Shown: in pieces, positions 1-5,251 of the stretch
Layout of the letters: the number at the start of each line of letters is the position of its first letter
How positions within the stretch are numbered: position 1 is the stretch's first letter
Assembly (NCBI GenBank): GCA_022842565.1
Contig: JALHPH010000074.1
Location: 1-7,544 of the forward strand
Source of the DNA: Fimbriimonadaceae bacterium
Lineage (GTDB): Bacteria; Armatimonadota; Fimbriimonadia; Fimbriimonadales; Fimbriimonadaceae
DNA length: 7,544 bases
Direction: 5' to 3'
The notes under the pieces: model-generated
Told to the model about the DNA's origin: nothing
Database searches by the model: none
What the model saw: only the letters and a program-made list of their open reading frames with translations
Program-made: the position numbers and the translations under genes

Positions 1-2
1 AT

Positions 3-1181
3 GGCTTTCTGCACGTGTTCATGGGCGACGGGGGCGATTCGAACGACCCCGGGAATCGATCCCAAAACCGCCAAGAACTGCTGGGCAAGGTCCTGCGACT
101 GGATATCGACCGTGATGACTTCCCTGCTGACAACACCCGCTTCTATGGTATTCCGGCAGATAACCCCTTTGTGGGCAATGCTAACGCACGTCCCGAAATC
201 CTCAGCCTCGGCCTGAGAAATCCCTGGAAAGCAAGCCCAGACCGCCGCGACCAGGGCGGGTTAGGCGGTTGGCTGATCCCAGATGTGGGCCAAAACCAGC
301 GGGAAGAGCTGAACTATCAGGAGCCGCCATCTGGGTTGCTCTTCGATGATGTGGTGAACTTTGGTTGGAAGGTGTATGAAGGCACCCGGCTCGCTTTCCC
401 GGGCGCGGGCACCGGCCCCTTCACGTTCCCTATCCACGAATATGACCACTCGCAGGGTTGCTCCATCAGTGGTGGGGCCATCTACCGCGGCGTGCGGCTC
501 GGGCCAGATTACTGGGGACACGCGTTCTTTTCCGATTTCTGCGAGGGTTTCCTCGATGTCCTTCCACTCGAATTCAGTCTAGAATCGGGTGAAGTCAACC
601 CAGGCACGGTCCGGCGAATCACGGTGCCGTTCATCACACAAACCTACGGCATCGACTCAGACGCAACAGGTGAGCTTTGGATTGGGCATGCCTCCACACA
701 AGCCATTCGGCGGATTATCAACGATATTGAATATCCAGCCGTGGAGGGCACGGTGACCTTGCAGGATTGCCCGCCTGCCAAATGGCCGCGAGGCATCACC
801 CTTCGCTACCTCAACCCAACCACGGGCGTGCTCGTAAAAGAACTGCAAGTCGGCTTGCCTCCTTCCGGGCGCTTCCGCGTTCCGGCCTATGTAGGGACAT
901 ATCGCTTGCAGATTCAAGCGACGACCTGGATCTCTTCGTCAGTACCCATCAACACAGCAGGACCCACCGATGTCAGCGGGCTTGCATTCAGCCTTGTCAA
1001 CGGCGATGTGAACGGAGACAATGAAATCAGCCCTGGCGACTTTTCAGAAATGGGACGCGCCTTTGGGACTTTTGATGGCGAACCTAACTATCTGTCAAGG
1101 GCAGACCTCAACCGCGATGGCGAAGTCGGACCCGCCGACTTTGCGATCCTGGCCAATGGCTTCGGATTGTTCGGCAGTTAG
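3..1181 (+). CDS. PQQ-dependent sugar (glucose/sorbosone) dehydrogenase with C-terminal dockerin-like tail, 5'-truncated
   Basis: The 3' part of a gene whose start lies before the window. The frame is open from base 3 and ends in TAG; 392 residues are visible. Residues 1-240 match the later blades of the GSDH beta-propeller: MGDGGDSNDPGNRSQN, LLGKVLRLDID, LGLRNPWK, DVGQNQREELN, NFGWKVYEG and SGGAIYRG with a following FSDFCEG. Known members are periplasmic or secreted and oxidise aldose sugars or sorbosone-like substrates with PQQ and calcium. The blades expected to carry the catalytic histidine are outside the window, so activity cannot be judged. Residues 247-330 form a small beta-rich domain starting VEGTVTLQD. 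Residues 335-376 hold two calcium loops, DVNGDNEISPGD and DLNRDGEVGPAD, as in type I dockerins. The last 146 residues are paralogous to the end of the next gene. An internal GTG at 15 is not a credible start, because homologous sequence continues upstream of it. Confidence 0.88.
   Translation, partial: GFLHVFMGDGGDSNDPGNRSQNRQELLGKVLRLDIDRDDFPADNTRFYGIPADNPFVGNANARPEILSLGLRNPWKASPDRRDQGGLGGWLIPDVGQNQREELNYQEPPSGLLFDDVVNFGWKVYEGTRLAFPGAGTGPFTFPIHEYDHSQGCSISGGAIYRGVRLGPDYWGHAFFSDFCEGFLDVLPLEFSLESGEVNPGTVRRITVPFITQTYGIDSDATGELWIGHASTQAIRRIINDIEYPAVEGTVTLQDCPPAKWPRGITLRYLNPTTGVLVKELQVGLPPSGRFRVPAYVGTYRLQIQATTWISSSVPINTAGPTDVSGLAFSLVNGDVNGDNEISPGDFSEMGRAFGTFDGEPNYLSRADLNRDGEVGPADFAILANGFGLFGS
741..1178 (+). 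repeat. Shared C-terminal module, copy 1 (beta domain + dockerin-like tail)
   Basis: This stretch encodes the last 146 residues of the sugar dehydrogenase and aligns without any net length change with 2312..2749 of the next gene. It opens with V-E-G-T-V-x-L-x-D, holds an Ig-like or carboxypeptidase-regulatory-like beta domain, and ends with two EF-hand-type loops and the terminal residues FGS just before the stop. By hand alignment the final 62 residues share about 40 identities with copy 2, while the beta domain is much more diverged. Similar modules occur at the ends of many secreted proteins in Armatimonadota; that statement is from memory and was not searched here. Confidence 0.8.
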
Positions 1182-1220
1182 GTATTCCTGGCAGGTTCGC
1201 GGGGCGCTGAAGAAAAAACG

Positions 1221-1257
1221 ATGCGCCATTAGAATCCCTTTGTTATAATGGCGGCAT
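1221..1257. repeat. Imperfect inverted repeat overlapping the HAF-gene promoter
   Basis: The left arm ATGCGCCATT (1221-1230) and right arm AATGGCGGCAT (1247-1257) are inverted copies apart from one extra G in the right arm. They are separated by 16 bases. The left arm covers the place where a -35 hexamer would sit, and the right arm covers the end of the -10 box and the start codon. It could be an operator for a dimeric regulator, or chance. Confidence 0.35.
1241..1249 (+). promoter_or_regulatory. Extended -10 promoter (TGTTATAAT) of the HAF-repeat gene
   Basis: A perfect TATAAT (1244-1249) is preceded by TG one base upstream, giving the extended -10 form TGnTATAAT. Six bases (GGCGGC) then separate it from the ATG at 1256, so the expected transcription start coincides with the A of the start codon. 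The position 17 bp upstream reads ATGCGC, a poor -35, which fits an extended -10 promoter. There is no Shine-Dalgarno sequence. Confidence 0.75.
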
Positions 1258-2752
1258 GAAGAGCTCAATCACGTTGCTGGCACTCGCGTGCGCTGGTGCC
1301 GCATTTGCGCTGGGACTTGAGGCGGTGATGCCCCTGCCAGGCGGCACCAACCAGGCGAGCGTCGTAGGTCTAAGTGCCGACGGCTCAACCGTCTATGGCA
1401 ACTCCCCAGGGGCTAATGGGTTCGAGGCCTTCCGGTGGCAGGCATCCACTGGCACCGTTGGGCTCGGCGACTTCGCGGGCGGCGGCTTCAGTAGCTTCGC
1501 TCAAGGCTCCAATGCAACTGGATCAAAGATTGTAGGTCGCGGTACGCCAGATATCACGCGAGGCTTTATATGGAGTGAGCCAGGGCCGTTGGTCCGGCTG
1601 GCAAACCTGAGTGGCGGCACCAGCAATAGCGACACCGCCAATGCCATGTCTGCTGACGGCGTACACACTGTCGGGCAATCGAATTCGCTCGCATACGGTA
1701 TTCGTGCGACGATCTGGTCGGGCAATGCGCTCGGGCAGGTGCTTCCAGATATGGCCGGAGGGAGTGTTTTCAACGACGCTCTAGCGGTGAATGCGGACGG
1801 TACCGTCGTCGCCGGTTGGGGCACCAGCGCAGCGGGTTTCGAAGCGGCCATCTGGACGAACGGAGTCCTTCAGACTCTGGGCGATCTGCCTGGTGGCACG
1901 GTGACCGCTCGCGCTACCGCCATCAATTCCGACGGGACCGTGGTCTATGGACGCGGCAACGCCGCAAGCTCCAACACCACCTTCCGCTGGACGGCAGCCA
2001 CCGGTATGGTGCAGTTGGAACCAGACGGAGTCGCTCAATTGGGCTTTAACTCTGAGCCATTCGCATGCAATGCGGCGGGAACGGTTGCGGTGATGCGGGT
2101 GCAGAATCGGGCCGCCCTCCATATCCAGGGGGGAGGCACCGCCTTCCTCGATGATCTTTTAACCGCAGAGGGCCTCGCCAACTCGGCGTTCACGCTGATT
2201 GATGCCAAGGGCATCAGCGCCGACGGCCTCACCGTGGCGGGCAACGCCTTTGTGAGCGGCGTCATCGCCGGCTACCGAGCCACCTTCAGAACCACCTCCT
2301 CGCTGGGGTCATTCCACGGAACCGTTCAGCTTGAAGACTTCAATCTTCCTGAAGAGGGTCAAATGATCACCGTCGAGGTTGTGGATAGCGCCGGTAACGT
2401 TGTCGAATCCGGGGTGACAGCACTGCGCGCTGGCGGCGATTTTGGATGGTCCAGCAAACGCACGGGAAGCCACACTATCCGCCTGAAAGGCAGCCACTGG
2501 CTCTCGAATTCTGCCACCGTACACCTTTCGCCGAGCACCAACGTGGCTTTAGGCACCGTTTCCTTAATGAATGGCGACGTGAATAACGATAACGAGGTCG
2601 GCCCTGGAGACTTTTCACTCCTCTCATTAGCGTTTGGGTCGTTTGCCGGAGATGCAAACTATAACCTTCAAGCCGACCTCAATGGAGACGGCGAAGTAGG
2701 ACCATCGGACTTCTCGATTCTCGCTAGTAATTTTGCCGAGTTTGGCAGTTAG
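1256..2752 (+). CDS. Secreted HAF-repeat (seven-unit propeller-like) protein with dockerin-like tail
   Basis: A 498-residue exported protein. Residues 1-18 form a Sec signal peptide (K2, hydrophobic 5-18, AFA cleavage site). Residues 25-344 hold about seven units of roughly 40-50 residues. Each begins like LGDLPGG, passes through A-x-N/S-x-DGTVVxG and ends in an aromatic strand such as FEAFRW or FEAAIW. This is the pattern of extracellular HAF repeats, whose function is largely unknown; seven units suggests a closed beta-propeller. Residues 353-438 form a beta-rich domain, and 441-485 carry two dockerin-type calcium loops, DVNNDNEVGPGD and DLNGDGEVGPSD. The C-terminal 146 residues are a paralogue of those of the gene upstream. 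The ATG at 1256 is chosen because it opens the signal peptide and sits at the +1 of an extended -10 box. No catalytic motif is seen; binding or surface display is an inference. Confidence 0.85.
   Translation: MKSSITLLALACAGAAFALGLEAVMPLPGGTNQASVVGLSADGSTVYGNSPGANGFEAFRWQASTGTVGLGDFAGGGFSSFAQGSNATGSKIVGRGTPDITRGFIWSEPGPLVRLANLSGGTSNSDTANAMSADGVHTVGQSNSLAYGIRATIWSGNALGQVLPDMAGGSVFNDALAVNADGTVVAGWGTSAAGFEAAIWTNGVLQTLGDLPGGTVTARATAINSDGTVVYGRGNAASSNTTFRWTAATGMVQLEPDGVAQLGFNSEPFACNAAGTVAVMRVQNRAALHIQGGGTAFLDDLLTAEGLANSAFTLIDAKGISADGLTVAGNAFVSGVIAGYRATFRTTSSLGSFHGTVQLEDFNLPEEGQMITVEVVDSAGNVVESGVTALRAGGDFGWSSKRTGSHTIRLKGSHWLSNSATVHLSPSTNVALGTVSLMNGDVNNDNEVGPGDFSLLSLAFGSFAGDANYNLQADLNGDGEVGPSDFSILASNFAEFGS
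1328..2287 (+). repeat. Seven tandem HAF-type repeat units
   Basis: Protein-level repeats at residues about 25-61, 70-106, 115-154, 163-200, 208-245, 254-290 and 301-344 of the HAF protein. Units 1-5 are clear (GG-[T/S] turn, then A-x-S/N-x-DG-T-V-x-G, then F/A-x-x-W). Units 6 and 7 are diverged: unit 6 has lost the GG turn and the final Trp, and unit 7 ends GYRATF instead of a W strand. The repeats are not obvious at DNA level, so they are old. Confidence 0.7.
2312..2749 (+). repeat. Shared C-terminal module, copy 2 (beta domain + dockerin-like tail)
   Basis: This encodes the last 146 residues of the HAF-repeat protein and is the same length as copy 1 at 741..1178. It starts F-H-G-T-V-Q-L-E-D, includes KGSHWLSNSATVHLS (compare ATTWISSSVPINTA in copy 1), and ends in two DxNxDxxxxxxD calcium loops and FGS. 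The two genes carry unrelated N-terminal parts, so the module behaves as a mobile domain or a conserved targeting tail. Confidence 0.8.
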
Positions 2753-2768
2753 AGATTGCAGAAACACG

Positions 2769-2800
2769 AAGACCGCCAACCTCTTAGGTTGGCGGTCTTT
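2769..2800. terminator. Bidirectional hairpin terminator between convergent genes
   Basis: A perfect 14-bp stem (AAGACCGCCAACCT at 2769-2782 with AGGTTGGCGGTCTT at 2786-2799) closes a three-base loop, CTT. The plus side is followed by TCAC after CTTT, so the U-tract is short. The minus side gives a similarly short T run. It lies 17 bp after the HAF gene stop and 18 bp after the convergent FKBP stop, so it can end transcripts from both sides. Confidence 0.88.
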
Positions 2801-2816
2801 CACACAATGATCGGGC

Positions 2817-3563
2817 TTAGCGGATCTTGACGAGCTCGAGTTCGAACACCAACGTGGCATAGCGCGGGATGACCGGAGGCCGGCCGGCCTCACCGTAGGC
2901 GAGGCTATATGGAATGGTGACACGGCGCTTGCCGCCCTCCATCATGCCAATGACGCCCTGATCAAACCCAGCAATGACGCGCGCAGCGCCAAGCTCAAAC
3001 CGGATCGGCTGATTGCGCTCACGCGACGAATCAAACTTCTTTCCATTCAGGAACATGCCAGTGTAGTGAACATCCACTACGTCACCTTTCGCGGCCGCTT
3101 TTCCCTTGCCGGGTGCCAGGTTTTGGATCTCAGCTTTAGCCTCGACATCGGCGGAGTCGATCCTATGCAGCTCAACAGCGAAGCAAAGGGTGGAATCAGC
3201 TGGGATATCGGCCATGCTTCGCGAACCATAGGCCAATCCTGGCGGCACGCTGATCGTGCGTTTGCCTCCCACTCGCATACCCACCAAGCCCTGGTTCCAT
3301 CCGGCAATCACATCGGTGCTTCCCACTTTGAACGCAAACGGCGGCTTGTCTTCGCTGCTGTCAAAGACCTTTCCGGTCGTCGGCAACCAACCCTTGTAGG
3401 TCACCGTCACCACATCGTCGTTCTTGATTGCGGCTCCCTTGCCCAGAAGAGTGTCAACAAAGGCGACCGTTTGATTCTCCGCTGTCGGGGTCGGTGGCAC
3501 CGCCTCGACGCTTTGCGCCACCAATGAAGGCACCAAGGATGCTAAGAGCAGAAGGCTCGTCAT
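2817..3563 (-). CDS. Exported tandem-domain FKBP-type peptidyl-prolyl cis-trans isomerase
   Basis: A 248-residue protein with two FKBP domains, at about 35-134 and 145-248. These enzymes catalyse cis-trans isomerisation of X-Pro bonds and act as folding chaperones. Domain 1 shows VTYKGWL, GKVFDSS, DVIAGWNQGL, GGKRTISVPPGLAYG and the end strand CFAVELHRI. Domain 2 shows VHYTGMF, GKKFDSS, RVIAGFDQGV, GGKRRVTIPYSLAYG and LVFELELVKI. The FKBP12 pocket tryptophan is kept in domain 1 (W89) and is Phe in domain 2 (F200). Residues 1-16 are hydrophobic with an LVA-Q junction, so a signal peptide and export are likely, although there is no positive charge before the hydrophobic core. The ATG at 3563 is preferred to a TTG at 3584: it opens the signal peptide directly and is correctly spaced from a -10-like box. 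It lies 21 bp after mqnC on the same strand, so it may also be read from the mqnC transcript. Confidence 0.9.
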   Translation of the reverse strand: MTSLLLLASLVPSLVAQSVEAVPPTPTAENQTVAFVDTLLGKGAAIKNDDVVTVTYKGWLPTTGKVFDSSEDKPPFAFKVGSTDVIAGWNQGLVGMRVGGKRTISVPPGLAYGSRSMADIPADSTLCFAVELHRIDSADVEAKAEIQNLAPGKGKAAAKGDVVDVHYTGMFLNGKKFDSSRERNQPIRFELGAARVIAGFDQGVIGMMEGGKRRVTIPYSLAYGEAGRPPVIPRYATLVFELELVKIR

Positions 3564-3569
3564 ATTACT

Positions 3570-3575
3570 ACCATA
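3570..3575 (-). promoter_or_regulatory. Possible -10 box (TATGGT) for the FKBP gene
   Basis: On the minus strand TATGGT is followed by six bases (AGTAAT) and then the ATG at 3563. This is the same spacing as in front of the HAF gene and mqnC, and it would give a leaderless mRNA. It matches TATAAT at four of six bases, including the first TA and the last T. No -35 was recognised. It lies in the 21-bp gap after mqnC. Confidence 0.4.
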
Positions 3576-3584
3576 CCCCGGCAA

Positions 3585-4679
3585 TTAGGCCTGGGGAGCA
3601 ATCAATTCGTAGCGGGTATTGCGCCGGTGCGGCTGGAATCCAGCGTCGGCGATGATCCGGCTGAACTCCTCCTCATTCAGGATGAATTTGTTGCCCGCCG
3701 CGCTCACCACGTTCTCTTCGATCATGATGCTTCCGAAATCGTCCGCGCCGTACTTCAGCGCGGTCTGAGCGATTTTGGGGCCTTGGGTTAGGATCGAGAC
3801 CTGCAAATGGTCGATGTTATCCAGGAAAATGCGCGAGACGGCGACCGTGCGCAAGTAATCCGCGCCGCTTGCCTTAGCCGGTATCTGAAGCTGTGTTTCT
3901 TCTGGCTGGAAACTCCAGGTGATGAACGCACGGAACGGCGAGCACTCATCTTGAAGGTCGCGAATGCGGCCAAGGTGCTCTATGCGGTCCTCAAGGGTCT
4001 CCACGTGCCCAAACATCATGCTCGCGGTGCTCCTGATCCCGAGTTTGCTCGCCATGCGCATGCACGCCAGCCATTCGTCGGTCGTGTCCTTGTAGGGCGC
4101 GATGATGTTGCGGACTCGGTCCACAAGGATCTCGCCGCCCGCACCAGGAATGCTGTGCAGCCCGGCATCCTTTAAGCGTTGCAAGCAGTCTTCCAGCGTC
4201 ATGCGGCTGATGTGCGCAATGTAGATGATTTCGGCTGGGCTCAGGGCGTGCAGGATGACGCCCGGATAGGCGTCCATTATCTTGCGGAAAATGCCCTCAT
4301 AGTAGTCGATCTTAAGCTTCGGATTAAGGCCGCCCTGGAAGAGGATTTCCACTCCGCCTTTGGCTACGGTGTCGCCGACCTTATCCAAAATTTGCTCATC
4401 GGAAAGCAGATAGCCTTCCTCGTTTCCTGGAACGCGGTAGAACGCGCAGAACTTGCATCGAACCCAACAAACGTTGGTGTAATTCAGAATGCGCCCAATG
4501 ATGTAGGTGACGCGGGGCTCCGGGTTCTTTCGCATCCGGCAGTGGTGCGCGAGGGCGGCCAACTCCAAGATATTGGGGTGATCGAAGAGTGCCCGTGCCT
4601 CTTCGGGTGAAATGCGCTCGTTCGCCAAGACCTTCTCGGCGATACTTTCGAACGTTGGAGCAGCGAGAACCGATGCCAT
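3585..4679 (-). CDS. mqnC: Cyclic dehypoxanthinylfutalosine synthase (radical SAM, menaquinone biosynthesis)
   Basis: A 364-residue radical SAM enzyme of the futalosine pathway, which cyclises dehypoxanthine futalosine on the way to menaquinone in the cytoplasm. The cluster motif CxxxCxxC is C71, C75 and C78 (NYTNVCWVRCKFCAFYR). Other MqnC-like blocks are FQGGLNPKLKIDYYEGIF, HALSPAEI, HSIPGAGGEIL, STASMMFGHVET, AFITWSFQPEETQL, RIFLDNIDHLQ, GADDFGSIMIEENVVSAAG and HRRNTRYE. The last two blocks, and QPEET-x-L, separate it from the related MqnE. Length is normal for the family. The familiar QASWVTQG segment is QVSILTQG here, a mild variation. The start is the ATG at 4679, six bases after TAGAAT. 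It follows pcp by 41 bp on the same strand. Other mqn genes are not in the window. Confidence 0.95.
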   Translation of the reverse strand: MASVLAAPTFESIAEKVLANERISPEEARALFDHPNILELAALAHHCRMRKNPEPRVTYIIGRILNYTNVCWVRCKFCAFYRVPGNEEGYLLSDEQILDKVGDTVAKGGVEILFQGGLNPKLKIDYYEGIFRKIMDAYPGVILHALSPAEIIYIAHISRMTLEDCLQRLKDAGLHSIPGAGGEILVDRVRNIIAPYKDTTDEWLACMRMASKLGIRSTASMMFGHVETLEDRIEHLGRIRDLQDECSPFRAFITWSFQPEETQLQIPAKASGADYLRTVAVSRIFLDNIDHLQVSILTQGPKIAQTALKYGADDFGSIMIEENVVSAAGNKFILNEEEFSRIIADAGFQPHRRNTRYELIAPQA

Positions 4680-4685
4680 AGCTCT

Positions 4686-4691
4686 ATTCTA
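4686..4691 (-). promoter_or_regulatory. Likely -10 box (TAGAAT) of mqnC
   Basis: Minus-strand TAGAAT (five of six matches to TATAAT) is followed by six bases, AGAGCT, and then the ATG of mqnC. The predicted transcription start is the A of the start codon, so the mRNA would be leaderless. No Shine-Dalgarno sequence or convincing -35 is visible in the 41-bp gap between pcp and mqnC. Confidence 0.6.
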
Positions 4692-4720
4692 CTCGGCCCA
4701 GCTGCGTGAACTTTCAGAAA

Positions 4721-5251
4721 TCATTGAAATCTTTGCTCAATTCTGGTAATCAACGTTTTGAGCAGGGCGAGTTGCTGCTCGCGGGCGAGCACCTCGAACG
4801 GCGGGATGTGCAGGAAACCGGTGCGCGTCCGTGGCAGATGCCGGAGTGCCTCGTGGAGCGCGTAATTGCAAAGATAGTCGCCCGCATCGAGGCTGTAACG
4901 CATGGCTCGGCGATCGAGCCGGTCGCCGCGCGCCCACAGGGTCGCGGCGCGGCCCGCTGGGCCCGCTGGGTCGATGTTCGCGGGTCCTCGCCGTTTGCCG
5001 AGCACATCCTCGCCCGGGCCCACCCAGTTGTTCCCGACTCGCTCCAGACACATCTGGCGGCGCTTCGCGGCGACGCCGATCATCAGCAGCGCGGACGGCG
5101 GTTCCTGCTGGAGCGCGTCGAGGAACGAATCGACGGCGTGAAACGAGACCTGCAAGATGGCGTGCTGCGCCCCGCAGTGCTCGGCCAGCCACTCGGACGG
5201 GTTCTCCTTGATCTGCAGAAAGGGCCCAAAGCCGGTCACCAAAAGTCTCAT
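4721..5251 (-). CDS. pcp: Pyroglutamyl-peptidase I (pyrrolidone-carboxylate peptidase), short and divergent
   Basis: A 176-residue cysteine peptidase of the C15 family, which removes N-terminal pyroglutamate from peptides in the cytoplasm. It opens with the family signature MRLLVTGFGPF and an NPSE that matches the usual NPS. The catalytic triad appears intact: Glu70 in LERVGNN, Cys128 in DAGDYLCNYALHE and His148 in GFLHIPPF. It is shorter than the usual 200-215 residues, and the typical GxAGGR block is GVAAKRR, so substrate preference may differ. The ATG at 5251 is chosen because homology begins exactly there. It overlaps the queG stop by four bases (ATGA), and AGGAG lies 11 bases upstream, so its translation is probably coupled to queG. 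The TGA stop is 41 bp before mqnC. Confidence 0.82.
   Translation of the reverse strand: MRLLVTGFGPFLQIKENPSEWLAEHCGAQHAILQVSFHAVDSFLDALQQEPPSALLMIGVAAKRRQMCLERVGNNWVGPGEDVLGKRRGPANIDPAGPAGRAATLWARGDRLDRRAMRYSLDAGDYLCNYALHEALRHLPRTRTGFLHIPPFEVLAREQQLALLKTLITRIEQRFQ

Noticed and set aside
15..17. GTG at 15 as the true start of the sugar dehydrogenase gene
   Set aside because: The codons before it (GFLH) continue the conserved propeller strand that leads into MGDGG, and a full-length enzyme needs much more N-terminal sequence. The gene is cut by the window edge.
1182..1240. Terminator after the sugar dehydrogenase gene
   Set aside because: No stable stem followed by a T-run is present. The run of six A's at 1213-1218 has no hairpin before it on either strand, so read-through into the next gene cannot be excluded.
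1256..1306. Lipoprotein signal at Cys12 of the HAF protein
   Set aside because: The residues before Cys12 are A-L-A, not a standard lipobox with Leu at -3. An AFA signal peptidase I site at residue 18 fits better.
3564..3584. TTG at 3584 as the FKBP start
   Set aside because: It would add MPGYGSN in front of the hydrophobic segment and begins directly at the mqnC stop. The ATG at 3563 begins the signal peptide and fits the -10 spacing.
3066..4610. Long plus-strand open frames opposite FKBP and mqnC
   Set aside because: They are antisense to strongly conserved genes and show no domain motif or ribosome binding site.
3585..4679. Calling this gene mqnE or another radical SAM enzyme such as cofH
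   Set aside because: The EENVVSAAG, QPEETQL and FLDNIDHLQ blocks and the C-terminal RRNTRYE are MqnC-like. The CxxxCxxC motif alone would not have decided it.
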